A stretch of 64,000 bases of DNA from Sambucus nigra (Eukaryota; Streptophyta; Magnoliopsida; Dipsacales; Adoxaceae). Under the pieces are notes generated by a model. It was not told the DNA's origin. It saw only the letters and a list, made by a program, of their open reading frames with translations, and ran no database searches. Position numbers and translations under genes: made by a program. The stretch lies in the NCBI GenBank assembly GCA_949130495.1, contig OX422221.1, positions 28,498,917 to 28,562,916 on the forward strand, in the 5' to 3' direction. Below, in pieces: positions 11,418-22,804 of this stretch (positions within the stretch are counted from its first letter, which is position 1; each line of letters begins with the position of its first letter).

Positions 11418-12336
11418 ATGATGATGAGGTATCCATAGCATGCATGTCCACTTTATCCATCACTCTTGAGATCATTATGCGGGTTGTGAGGGCACAAGCG
11501 GTGGACTAGATCTTCCAGGATAGAGTACGCTAGCTACTGGCTGAGGAAGCAAAGGGTTATTCGGTCATTTCAGAGGGAGGACTACGCTTTAATAGGAGGT
11601 TGATTGTGTCGGAAGGTGAGGATTTGAGGCACGCCGTTATGACAGAGTCCTAAAGTTCGAGTTTTGTGGTACATACCGGTGGGGATAAAATGTACCAGTA
11701 TATGACGAGGCAATATTGGTGGGCAGGAATGAAAGGGGACATAGCGAAGCTTGTCTCGAAATGTACCACGTGTTAGCTCGTGAAAGTTGATTATCAGAAA
11801 CCTCCAGGGACGCTACAACCACTAGAGATTCCCGTGTGGAAGTGGGAGAGCATCTACATGGAGTTCATTACTCGGTTGCCTACATCTCAGAGGGGTCACG
11901 ATTCCATATGGATAATTATGGATCGATTGACCAAGGTAGGCCATTTCTTATCAGTTCGCACAGACTTTGAGACGATACGTTATCTATTAATATTGTGTCT
12001 GACAGAGATAAGGTTTTTATCGCCCATTTGTGGCAGAGCTTTCTGGAGTCTATGGGCATAGAGTTACAGTTGAGTACCACCTATCATCCCCAGACATATG
12101 GGCAGACTGAGAGAGTAAATCAGATGCTATAAGACATGCTAAGGATGTGCATTTTTTACTTTGGGGGAGGATCGAAGCGATATCTTCCTTTAGTACAATT
12201 ACCGTATAACAACTCTTACCAGTTTACGATTGGCATGTCACTATTCGAGTCACTGTACGGGAGACCTTGTCATTCACCCGCCTATTGGTTAGAAGTGGGG
12301 GACAATAAGTTGTTGGGCCAAAGATTGTCTAGGAGA
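11418..12336 (+). pseudogene. Second copy of element B integrase fragment, between 3' LTR and interior of C
   Basis: This stretch is nearly identical to 23379-24297. It encodes the integrase zinc-finger region (THTGGDK-like, CTTC) and part of the DDE core (WKWESIYMEFITRLP, YNNSYQFTIGMS, YWLEVGDNKLLG). It shares with the right copy a TAA at about 11651, a TAA at about 12130 and a deletion of about 15 codons after RTDFETIR. The duplication therefore occurred after those lesions. The first catalytic Asp is Glu here and Asp in the right copy. Similarity stops abruptly at about 12336 after GGAGA, where element C sequence begins. Confidence 0.88.
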
Positions 12337-12389
12337 TCCGTTCTTTTCCTGTAAGATCTTCTTCCTTCATCTTTATTTCTTTATTCACC

Positions 12390-15300
12390 ATGGTTTATCC
12401 TGTTGAGTCTCTTGAGAAATTTTGTTCTGATTTTTCTTCCCTCTTGGGTCGTCTTGGAAGAGCTTTCTGAGCCTTCTAATTATTTTAATTTGGCTGAGGG
12501 ACATTGGTTCCCCAGTCTCTTTTTTGCTGAGTGTGGATTTTCTTTTCCACCAAATTCCCTGTGTCTGGAATTCTGTCAGTATTTTGATGTTGTTCCTGCA
12601 CGAATAGTCCCCAACACATGGAAAATAGTTAATGGGGTCATAAATTAAATCAAGTGCATGGAACTCGTATAGGAATTCCAGAAATCATGTACTGCTATAT
12701 ATGGGCAGTTAATGATAATATTTATTATTTAAAAATTAGGTTTATAAATAGAGCCTTAGTAGTCAATCTCCCTGATGCCAATAGGGATTATTTTGAACAC
12801 GGGGTTATCGTAAAGAATTGGCAACACCCTCCATTAATCGAAGATGAGGTTTACCAGGGTCCCAGATGCCCTCCTAATGGCAATGGGATAGGTTATTTTT
12901 ATTTTATTTTATTTATTTTGAAATCATGTTTGTTTTGTGTTTGATAAAATGTGTCACTGATAACAATGTTTGTTTATTTGCAGTTGATAGCAAGAGAAAG
13001 TGCCCAAAAGAAACAGATGTCAATATAAGGCATTTGGGACTTATCTGGGGTCTGCATCAAAGGGTTGTCGACGAGCACATCAGGTCAGCTTCGTATCTGC
13101 TCCAGTACAAGAGCTACACAAGTTCCTTCACTGCTCATCCAGGGATCAGTGAAGCAGAGCCAGTACCAGCCTCTGCAAGTTCATCGCCTGAATCCCATAT
13201 TCCTTTGAGCGAAAGGATGAAGAAAAGAAGAACTCCTGCTCTATTTGAGAAAACTGCCTCCGATTCTGGGGAGGTAAAAAGGATTAAGATTGATGTCCCA
13301 AAGGAGGGGATAAAGAAGACTGATGCAGCTCTTCCAGCTGCTCCTGCTAAAGTCGCCGAGAAGCCCGCAGTGGCTCCGAGTAGCTCTACTGCTCTTGGAA
13401 AGGTGATTGTGATATCACTGACCAAGGATTCATCCTTGGTTAAATCTGTAATTGTTCCTCTGAGGAGGCTGAAGAAAAGTTCCTCGGTCAATTTGGCTGT
13501 CCCCACTACTCATCCCCTAGCTGCTGGGACTGGAGTTCCCAATTTTGTTCCCCCGAGCTCTGACATGAGCTCGGTAAAGTCCTTGACCATTCCCGAGGTT
13601 CAAGGTACCAAAGAAAACCTTACTCGGGATATGGTTACCTCACTAGCTGATCGTCACCTTGCTTCTGTAAGTATCTTTACTTAGAATTTTTTCATATTCC
13701 TTTTGTCATTTCTGTTTCTAACTTTCTTTTTCTGTTCACCGTTGACGAGCTGCTTCAACATAATACCGAAGAAGGATGAAGCGATTAAGGCTTCTTACTC
13801 CTCGTCCAGTGTGGAGGGAGCTCTGGAAGAAGCTACCAAGTCCCTGGCAGATTCTCGACAGAAATATGCTGATGATAAAGCTATCTGGGAGAAAAAACTT
13901 GCCTCCTCCGAGCAGGAAAAAGCTCGAGTTGCTGATGCCTCCAAGGAGTTGGAGAAGAAAAAGACTGCCTTGGAGAAGGTAAATAAAGAGCTTGAAGAGA
14001 AGCTCATAGCTGAAGGGGATCTTGAGAATAAGCTCAAAGTTGTTGAGGAGAGGTTGGATCAACTCCAAGAAGTAGGTCGACAGAAGGAGGAGGTTGAGAT
14101 CAAACTGAAGAATGATGAGAACCTTTTATCCGAGATGCTTTCCTCGGAGAAGCTGAAGAGGAAAGCTGCTGTGAAAAAGTCCTTTAGCTCTGGCTGGGAC
14201 AAGGGGTGGAACAAGGGGTGTGCTGCCATGGTATCTCAAGTGGACTATGGCAGTCTAAAGTACTTTAGGGATGGATGGGTCGCTGCCCTTCAGGAAATGA
14301 TGGTCGATGAGTCATCCGATCTCTTCCAGAGACACATACCTGGTCCCCCTCCTACTCCAGAAGAATTAGAAGATGACGAAGCTACCTCTGAGGAGTCTTC
14401 AATGGTGATGGGAGATCATCCCCCAGCCATCCAGTCTGCTGCCGAGCAAGTTATTTCTTCTTCCGAGCAACAGCTGGTGCTCTCCGAACAGCGCACAGTT
14501 CCCTCTAAGCAACCTACCTCCTCTTCCCAACCTCCAGAGAAGGTTTTGGGTGATAAAGAAAAGGTTTAGTGTTGTTCGGTCTTACTTTTATATTTTTCTT
14601 TCTCTGTCAAATGTAATCCAACACTTGTAATTATGAATTTTATGATCTAATAAAATTTGAACTATTTCTTCCATACGGTTGTCTCTTTTCTATTTGTACT
14701 CTGTCTTGTTCTTCTTTTTGATGATTGTCTTTTCTTTCTCTGCTAGTTTCTGGCCAGGATGGACCTGCTATCTGCCCATGATACAAAGTTTCTGCAACAG
14801 TGCAATGAGTACATTAAGGCTGGTCACACAGACTTGAGTGCTGCACAAGCTGCCGACATCCTTGGCCAGGATGCTTCAGAACAGGCAGTGGAAGCATATC
14901 AGTACCTGAAGTGTTTGCTTGATCGAGTGGTAGCCAATAATGTGGCTTACTATGAAATGATTGAGGATCTCCAGTGCACCCTCGAAGACCTTCAGAATCA
15001 ATACAAGGAATCAACTGCCTTGTTGCATGAGAATTACGAGAAGAAGTATAAGTTGATCGTTACTGACAAGGGCTACGAGAAGCTTTTTGATGGTTATGAT
15101 GTAAGGGAGAGAACCCTGAGGGGCGAGGTCGAGGAATGCAGACAGATTGCCGAGCTGCTGGAAAAGGAAAACAACAACTTGCAGAAAGAGCTATCACAAT
15201 CGAAGTCCGCAGCCTCTTCTTCAACAGCCCTAATCCCTGTGACTGACGAGGAATTTTCATTCCTAGAAGTGGAGAATGCCAAGTTGAGGGAAGAATTGGA

Positions 15301-16009
15301 TACCTTGAGGAGGTCGGGCCCTTCCACTTCTCCTCGGGGATGAGCAAGAGCAGTTCGGGTTCTTGTCGAGGAATAGAGGACAACATCTGCCTTAGAGAAC
15401 CAAGCCTTCCAACTAATGGCGAAGAACCAAGCTTTGTATGACATGTCAAAGAAGATTAGGGACTTGGAAAAATAGCTCTCTGCGCAGAAGTTCGTCTTGG
15501 AGAATAAGGAGATTTTCATCAAGAGTCTCCACGAGCAGCTAGAGAAGATAACATATCAATTCCACAAACAGCCCAGGGAGTTCTGGATGGCTGGATACAA
15601 CGAAGCACTATTCCACCTGGACGATCATATCCAGAATGCCAACAATGAGGGATACAAATAAGGCTGGCTCAATTCCTTAGGTGTGTTGAAGCTCGAACAA
15701 GGACACTATCTGTGGGACTACCATGATCCCGGGTTGCTCGACTTGCCTGTGCCACCGTACAATTTGGACATGGAATGGATCCCAGCTCATGCCATTCCTC
15801 GGAGCTTAATTTCAAAATACCTCGGTGACTACAATTTACATTCTCAAATTGAGGTATCTCGTCCCGAGCATCTTCTAGATCGACCTTATGTGATGAACGT
15901 CAGGATGCTGAAGGATTTGAACTTCATCAATTCTCCTCAGTCTTTAAATGATCCGCCTGCTGGCGAGGAACCTGTATCGAAAGCTGAGGGGAAAAGACCA
16001 ATAGAATAG
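12390..16009 (+). pseudogene. Intron-bearing antisense gene of Tat element (PF04195-like N-terminus, long coiled coils)
   Basis: It is opposite in strand to gag-pol of C. ATG 12390 has a good context (CACCATGG). The region around 12530-12640 reads SLFFAECGFSFPP and NTWKIVNGV, matching by recall the plant 'putative gypsy type transposon' family. Frameshifts occur at about 12460 and 12640. A GT-AG intron at 12892-12983 (92 nt) joins frames exactly. A second begins at GTAAGTA (13667) and probably ends at 13771. A third may be 14564-14746, also frame-preserving. From 12984 to 16009 one frame is kept, broken by four stops near 15341, 15374, 15473 and 15657. Residues from 13790 to 14170 and 14940 to 15330 look strongly coiled-coil. 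AATAAA at 14649 could instead end a first gene. The function of this gene class is unknown. Confidence 0.7.
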
Positions 16010-16565
16010 GAATTTTTAATGTAACAGTTAGTATACATATCAATGTAATTTTCATTTTATTATCAATGTAACTTGTAATTTATTTCGAATTTAATGAAAG
16101 ACTTTCATTATTGCTTGCAAATATTAATTGCTATTGTCTTGTAAATATCAAACACTTTGCATTTATGCATATCTGTTAAAAAGATAATAATAGTGTTGTT
16201 CATCGACCAACTTAGTAAAAAAGTTACAAGTATCAGTAATATTGCTCGATCACTCAATAATAAAGTAATGAGTATAAAAATGTTTAAAATTTTTCCAACC
16301 AACCAAGGTTGTTAAATTATGCTCGTCGACCAATTATAGTTAGTGAGAGTTTATCCCCGACTAACCATACTTGGTAAATTTTTGGAATATTTTCTCCTCG
16401 TCGACCAACTACGTTGGTACAGTTTGGAATATTTTCTTGAGTAGTCTGCCGAGTTGTGCCGAGTAGTGCGTAGCACTAGTATTCCTCGAAAAATTATCAA
16501 TAAACAGAGAGACTTGCAGAATATTTTTATTTTATTCATACAGATGGAACTGCGTTACATATACA
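16010..16565. other. Convergent spacer between antisense gene and integrase of element C
   Basis: AT-rich, with no credible ORF. It separates two genes that end tail to tail. It holds five degenerate palindromic repeats of the type CGACCAAC-GTTGGT (16204-16420), clearest as CGACCAACTACGTTGGTAC, which could act as terminators or structured 3' UTR. Confidence 0.6.
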
Positions 16566-17600
16566 TCACTGATAATACTTGCGCAGGTGCTCTGCGTTCC
16601 ATGCATTCTTAAACTCCTCGCCTTCTAGAGTTGCTATTCGGTAAGTTCCTGGTCAAACAACTTCTGTAACTCGGTATGGTCCATGCCAGTTTGCCTCCAG
16701 TTTGTTATGCTTTTGAATTACTTTCTTCAGCACATAGTCTCCTTCATTAGGTTGCACTTCTTCACCCTCTTGCTGTAGAACAAAGCTGTTCGCTGCTAGT
16801 AAGCAGCATTTCTAATGGCTGCTTCTTCTCTGACTTCCTCGAGCATGTTTAAATCCAGTCTTCTCATTAGATCGCTGACAGGGGAATTGAAATTCAATAC
16901 CCTGTGTGTTGGGAGACCCAACTCGGCAAGTATGACGGCTTCATTTCCAAATGCCAGCATGTATGGTGATTCTCCAGTTGCTAATCGGGGAGTAGTTCGG
17001 TAAGCCCAGAGTACTGATTGTAAATCTTTGATCCAGTTTGCTTTCGCATCATCCAATCTTTTCTTCAAACCGTTCAGCAGCGTTCTGTTTGTCACTTCAG
17101 TTTGTCCATTGCTTTGAGGATGGCCTGGCGGTGAGTGGACCTTCAAAATATTTGATTGATGACAATAGGCGGTAAACTCCTCGTTATCAAATTATATCCC
17201 ATGGTCTGTGATGAAGGCATAAGGGAGACCATATCGGCAAATGATGTTCTTCCAAACAAATTGGTACACCTTCTCGTACGTCATATCAATGAGTTGCTCA
17301 GCTTCTACAAACTTAGTAAAATAATCCACTGCGGCAACGAGGTACTTGAACCTTCCTCGGGTCATTGGTAGTGGTCCAACCAAATCAATTCCCCACATGG
17401 CAAATGGCCAATGGGAAGTTATGGGTGTCAACAATGCTTGTGGAGTTCTTCGGATGGAGGAAAAGCACTGACATGTGTCACACTTCTTGGCATAGATAAT
17501 ACAATCAGCCCTCATCGTCGGCCAGTAGTATCCCCGCGTCATCATCCTTTGCAAAAGCGTTCGACCTGCTATATGTGCTCCACAAGACCCTTAATGGATT
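16566..17600 (-). pseudogene. Element C integrase, broken
   Basis: Integrase inserts the cDNA. The zinc finger is read as GAHIAGRTLLQ ... YYWPTM ... CDTCQ, after a TAA just upstream. The core has WGIDLVGPLP (first Asp), FITDHGI then TAA then FDNEEF (second Asp), and PPGHPQSNGQTEVTNRTL (Glu). All three catalytic residues are present, but the frame is broken at about 17190 and 16795. The C-terminus reads GDYVLKKVIQKHNKL, WHGPYRV and ends WNAEHLRKYYQ with TGA at 16568-16566. This ending is typical of Tat-type integrases, and no chromodomain follows. Confidence 0.88.
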
Positions 17601-18250
17601 TCTTCAATTAATTCTTTTACCTCGGAGGGATGTACACATCTCTGTAAACCTGCCATAATTCCTCGTCTATATAAAACACCATTAGTTAATACATACCGAG
17701 CAGCTTTAAACTTCAATTTCTTGGTTGCGAGCTTGTCAATTGGCAATTCTCCCTCCTCGATATATGCCCTGATGAGATCCATCCAAGATGGACCTAAATC
17801 AAAGGTGATAAAGTTCATCGACAGATCTTCATCTATACTCCGACCAACCAACACTTCAATTGGGATTGTTCGTCGTAGCTCGGTACGAGTAGCTGATGCT
17901 AGTCGAGCTAGGGCGTCTTCTCTCGCATTCTCCATTCTTGGTATTCTGACCAGCTGAATAGCGGTAAATTCTGACACCAGCTTCTTTTCCTTTTCATGAT
18001 ATCTGATCATTAATTCTCCTCTAACTGTATATACTCCCATCATCTGGTTTACAATCAATTGAGAGTCACTGAAGATCATAACTTGCTGTGCCTCCATAAC
18101 TTTTGCCAAATTAAGCCCTGCGATCATTGCCTCATACTCAGCCTTATTGTTGGAAGCTTTGAATTGGAAACGCAAGGTGTATTCCATGTCGATCTCGTTC
18201 GGAGTTCTCAAAACAATCCCCACGCCACATCCTGCTGTGCAAGATGATCC
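17591..18250 (-). pseudogene. Element C second (archaeal-like) RNase H
   Basis: A second RNase H (RVT_3 type) is a hallmark acquired by Tat elements. The domain opens RLYVHGSSCTAGCGVGIVL, where the expected YVDGSS catalytic Asp is His (GAT to CAT). NNKAEYEAMIAGL supplies the Glu, IFSDSQLIVNQM the next Asp, and NAREDALARLAS the last. The downstream connector runs to ELIEEIH, a TAA, then the integrase finger. The reading frame is otherwise open for 210 codons, the longest intact pol piece of C after gag. Loss of the first Asp should inactivate it. Confidence 0.85.
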
Positions 18251-18254
18251 ATGT

Positions 18255-18830
18255 ACATATAGCCTCTATATAAGTAACTCGTCTTCAAATTTCTGATCAG
18301 TCAGAGTTCCTCGGTGAAATATTTGCTGCTTCCTTTCATCCTCCCCGGATTTTTTTGGCTCCTCGTCGATCATCTTTTCTTGCCCTTTTACCAACCGAGG
18401 TCGGTCTGAGCTCGAATTTAATGATCCTGTAACATCCACTTGCCCTTTTACCAACCAGAGTTAGTCTGAGCGAGTGTTTGTTGATCCTATAAGATCCACA
18501 GGTTGATCAGCGAGCAACTTTTTCTCCTCGTCCGCAGTCCTCCCAACTATCTCTGCATCACATCCTGTAACATCCACATGCCTTTTTACCAATCGAAATT
18601 GGTCTGGGCTTGTGTTTGTTGATCCTGTAACATCCACAGGTTGATCAGCGAGCAACTTTTGCTCCTCGTCCGGAGTCCTCCCAACTATCTCTGCATCACA
18701 TCCTATAACATCCACACGCCCCTTTACCAATCGAAATTGGTTTGGGCTTGTGTTTGTTGATCCTGTAACGTCCACAGGTTGATCAGTGAGCAACGTTTGC
18801 TCCTCGGGGGTATCAGGATAGGTGAACTCG
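18255..18830 (-). repeat. 138-bp in-frame tandem repeats in the linker between the two RNase H domains of C
   Basis: The 46-residue unit begins LLADQPVDVTGSTNTSP and ends with EIVGRT-DEE. It occurs twice in full, with a third start (18480-18520) and a decayed remnant at 18370-18440. Equivalent plus-strand blocks lie at about 18484, 18622 and 18760, a spacing of 138 bp. The unit is acidic and Asn/Thr/Ser-rich, probably a flexible tether. Stops occur only at its 3' end. Confidence 0.85.
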
Positions 18831-20140
18831 GCTATGAAATCTGCTACAGCTTGCCCTTTTAGTGATGATCGGGGTTCATAAATTATATCATATTCGCCAA
18901 GCTCTATTGCCCAATACATCAATCTCCCTGATTTTTCTTGCTTGTGAAGGGCTTGTCTCAATGGCACATCGGTATATACTACTATCGTATGAGCTTGAAA
19001 GTATGGCCTCATTCTCCTACTCGCCTCAATCAGCGCCAGTGCCAATTTCTCCAGCCTTGGATATTTGATCTCTGCTCCTCAGAAGGCCTTACTTGTTTAG
19101 TAAATTGGCTTTTGTACTCCATTCTCCACTCTGATCAACACCGAGCTAAGTGCATTCTCGGATACTACAAGGTATAAATACAATTTTTCTCCCATCACCG
19201 GCCTGGACAATAGTGGAGGTGCTCCCAAGTATTTCTTCAAGTCTTGAAAAGCCTTCTCGCATTCATCATTCCACTCAAAAGTCTTTCTGAGTGTCTTGAA
19301 GAATGGGAGACATCTATCAGTTGCTCGTGACACAAATCGGTTGAGTGCCGCTACTCTTCCTATGAGACTTTGTACTTCCTTCTTCGTTGTTGGAGATCAC
19401 AACCCTAATAGAGCTTTGATCTTTTTAGTATTTGCTTCAATGCCTCGTTGATTGACAATGTACCTGAGGAACATGCCTTCTCGTACTCCAAATATGCACT
19501 TCGTCGGGTTCAGCTTCATTTGATATTTATCCAGTTGATCAAAAGTTTGACTTAAGTCAACTAGATGATCGGCAGCTTTCTTGCTTTTCGTCAGCATATC
19601 GTCAACATAGACTTCCATATTGTCATTGATTTGTTCAGCAAAGACCTTGTTCATCAGCCTCTGATATGTCGCACCTACATTTTTTAAACCAAAAGGCATA
19701 ACATTATAACAATAAGTTCCCCTAGGCGTAATGAAAGAAGTACTCTCCCTGTCTTCAGGTTTCATTTTGATCTGATTGTAACCAGAATAAGCATCCATAA
19801 AGCTTAGCAACTCGTGTCCCGAGGTAGCATCCACCAATTGATCAATTCGGGGCAATGGAAAGTGATCTTTTGGGCATGCTTTGTTGAGGTCGGTGAAGTC
19901 TACACACATCCTCCACTTGTTGTTCTTCTTCTTTACCATCACCACATTGGCCAACCATTCCCGATATTTAACATCTTCAATGAAACGAGCTTTTTGGAGC
20001 TTCTCGACTTCCTCCTGTATAGCTTTATCCTTCTCGGGACTGAATACTCTTCATCTCTTCTTCACAGGCTTGATCTCCTTATTCACATTGAGCTCATGAC
20101 ATAAGAAGGTTGGGTCTATTCCGGGCGTATCTTCATGACT
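18830..20140 (-). pseudogene. Element C reverse transcriptase and first RNase H, broken
   Basis: RT includes VKKKNNKWRMCVDFTDLNK, FMDAYSGYNQI (motif A Asp kept), FGLKNVGATYQRLMN and VYVDDML (motif C Asps kept). Stops include TGA after VKKR (about 20053), TGA after LLGL (about 19395), and TAA plus TGA near 19096 and 19080. The first RNase H follows as LYLVVSENALSSVL, ending SSLKGQAVADFIAEF. It lacks the usual TDAS Asp, as is common in Tat elements whose first RNase H has degenerated. RT catalytic residues are intact although the frame is not. Confidence 0.88.
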
Positions 20141-20299
20141 CCACGCAAAAGTTTGTCTTCTGCTTCTAAGGAAAGTTATTAATTCTTGTTTTAATGAGGC
20201 TTCCAACGATGAACCTATTTGAGTAGTTCGCTCAGGGTGCTCATCGTCCAGAATGATGTTTTCAGTAGCTTCCACCACTTGACCCTTCACGAGTTGCGA

Positions 20300-20967
20300 C
20301 TCATCCCGAGGATCCAAGGTTTCAATTTCTGCACCTTCTTCCACTTGATAGGTCGTAGTATTTTTCTTTGATTCTTCCAGTTCTTCTTGCTCGGCGGATG
20401 AATAATAGCATTCCCGAGCTACTTTCTGATCACCTTTCATAACTCCTACTCCAAAGTTTGTTGGAAATTTTAGGCACTGATGCACTGTAGATGGTACAGC
20501 CTCGAACTTCTTCAATCCTACTCTTCCCATGATGATATTGTATGATGACTGGACATTCTTATCCATCACGAAGAATCATATTTTTTCTGTCCGACAAGCA
20601 GGCCACGTACCAATGAATATATCCAACTTGATCATCCCAAGTGGAAATACTTTCTCGCCACCAAAATCGATGAGGGGTCTGTGGTAAGGCTCCAGTTGAG
20701 ATAGCTTTAGATTTAAACTATCGAAACACGAGTAGAACATGATGTCTGCCGAGCTACCGTTGTCGACCAACACACTTGAAATTATTACATCCTTCATTCT
20801 CATCTTGATCACTAGTGGATCATCGTGAGGATATAAAACTCCTGCAAGATCATTTTTTGAGAAAACGATGACCAATTTTTCCTTGTTCACCTTTCTCGGG
20901 CGATCTTCCTCAGCTAGATTTATTCGCTGAATGTACGAGCAAGCTTGAGCCTCACCGAGGTAAGCTT
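20300..20967 (-). pseudogene. Element C protease and flanking pol linker
   Basis: The frame continues from gag. The active site is VLVDNGSSADIMF, the DNGSS form characteristic of Tat proteases, with the catalytic Asp present. It is followed by YHRPLIDFGGEKVFPLGMI and, after a TGA at about 20576, by VMDKNVQSSYNIIMGR, the second conserved region. A charged linker leads to RT. The single TGA looks like an old CGA. Confidence 0.82.
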
Positions 20968-22751
20968 TTATTTCTGCAGTAAGGTCTCCTCCTCCTGCAT
21001 CTCGACTTGTAATAACATTACAATCAAATGACCCAAAACATATTGAAAATATCTCTCGTTCTGGCTGTCTTGGTTTCTTGGGAAGATCGGGGTCATCATC
21101 TGGATCAACTTCATGGTTTCTCTTCTTGTTCTCCTTTGCTCGACGAGGAGATCTAGACCTCTCTCTAGTTCGGTCATTGTTTCTTCTTTCGCCTCCCCGA
21201 TCAACATACTTTGGTAGCTTTCCTCATTGGATGAGTGTTTCAATCTCGTTCTGAAGAGCTATGCAATTTTTGGTCATATGGCCATGATCCCTATGGAACT
21301 CGCAATATTTCTCCCTATTCCTCGTGTCAGGGTCTGATTTCATTTTCTTTGGCCAGTTTAACTCCTCGCTGTTCTTAATTTCTTCCAGGACGTGGTTGAT
21401 ATTCGCCTTCAAAGGTGTGTAATTATCAAATTTCCTCAAGACTTCCCATGACGACCTATTTTTGGAATGTTTGTCACCACCATTGTTCTTACGCTCTTTC
21501 TTCTTAGCTTTATCACCTTCCACCTTATTTTCTTTGGTGTCCATATTCTTTTTCGCAGACATAGCCTCCTCGGCATTAATAATCTTAGACGCTTTTCCCA
21601 TTAGGTCTGACATGGTTCGAGGTGGATCTTTGGACAAAGTGTAGTACAACTTGTTCGGGAGTAGTCCACTCATCAAAGCAGTAATAGCTGTCTTCTCCTC
21701 GTAATCAATGACTTCGAGTTTCTCATTATTAAAACGAGTTATATAATCTCTAATACTCTCACCAACCTTTTGTCTAACACTTAACAAATGTGCTACTCGT
21801 TTAACTGGCTTTGGTCCAAAAAAGAAATTCTCAATGAATAACTCGGACAATTGAAGAGAAGTTAAAATCTTACCCCGAGGAAGATTATTATACCATATCT
21901 GAGCAGATCCGGTAAGAGTTCCTGAGAATGCCCTGCATCTCATCTCGTTTGGGACAGCATAGATGTCGGCAGCAGCTTGATATTGTTTTATATGAAGGAC
22001 ATGGTCAGTCTTCCCATCATACTTGGGAGTCACAACAGGTGCTTTGAACTTTGAAGGTGTTGGAAAATCAACAATGTCCTGGACAGAAGGTGTTCCTCGA
22101 ATAAAGGTTCGTTGTAGAGGGTTCTTGGCCTTAGCCATTTCCCCTAATCTATCCTCCAGCCTTTGAATAGATCCTTTCCATGCATCATTTCCTTCCTCGG
22201 CCCTATTGGTTCGAGCAACTGATCGTGTTGAAGTGGCTTCCTGGGATTTATCTCGACGAGCAGTTGGTCGCGACTGGGTAGATTCTTCTCTTAAATCTGG
22301 TGGTCGTCGAAAACTCCTCGACGGTGCATTAAGAGGACTTTTGTTCCTCCTAGGGCCTAATCTATCAAAAGGAGATGCTCTACTCAATCTTTCCAATGCG
22401 CTGGCCCTTTCTGGGGAGAGGGTGACACGTTGTTCAGTATCGGTGGCTCGCACTAACGAAGTTCGTCCAGGTTGATAAGAAAAATCTTTAGATTCCTCAT
22501 CGCGATATGAATTAGTACGCCTAGTACACGAAGGAGGCGCACGGGTATTCCTTTGAATGATTCGTGATCCGGAATGGGCTGGCGCACCGCCATGGAGGGT
22601 TTGGATGAGTTCTCGCATCGTTTCTTGCATGACGGTCTGGCCCAGAGCCAGATTTGCCATTATTCCAGTCAGATCTGGAATAGTTGGTGGTGCAGATGGA
22701 TTTGAAGGGGTTCCATTGTTTCGATTGATGGATTCAGGAATATCAGCCATT
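20968..22751 (-). pseudogene. Element C Gag
   Basis: The chosen ATG is 22751-22749 (MADIPESINRNNG); a longer frame upstream has no ATG and overlaps the primer site. The capsid core is AFSGTLTGSAQIWYNNLP through FFFGPKPVKRVAHL and ESIRDYITRFNNE. The nucleocapsid-like motif is CEFHRDHGHMTKNC. A TGA after TLIQ (21226-21224) interrupts the frame, which then continues as GKLPKYVDRGGERR into an Arg-rich stretch and on to protease. With 509 intact codons, this is the best-preserved long gene of C. The N-terminal third is low-complexity and basic. Confidence 0.88.
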
Positions 22752-22783
22752 GGTAATGGATTGTTATTGGTGAGAAAACGACT

Positions 22784-22801
22784 TCCCACATACGGCGCCA
22801 A
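22784..22801 (-). promoter_or_regulatory. Primer-binding site of element C
   Basis: On the minus strand TGGCGCCGTATGTGGGAA lies three bases after the 5' LTR. Its first nine bases fit the complement of plant Asp-tRNA 3' ends (TGGCGCCGTTGCCGG...) as I recall them. It differs from the initiator-Met sites of the chromoviruses and supports a Tat assignment. Confidence 0.65.
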
Positions 22802-22804
22802 TCT

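Noticed and set aside
11418..12336. Second integrase block as read-through transduction by element C
   Set aside because: Read-through would carry DNA downstream of the 3' LTR. This block is the sequence upstream of the 5' LTR and includes the ATGAT junction, which fits recombination or repair better.
13736..14068. Open frames on the minus strand opposite the coiled-coil gene
   Set aside because: They are Ser/Leu-rich mirror frames of a Lys/Glu-rich coiled coil and have no domain or start context of their own. The same holds for minus frames at 15060-15522.
12390..16009. The antisense gene as an envelope gene
   Set aside because: It is on the opposite strand to gag-pol and shows no signal peptide or membrane segments. 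Coiled coils dominate.
16566..22751. Element C as an endogenous pararetrovirus
   Set aside because: LTRs, integrase and a target duplication are present, and no movement protein was found.
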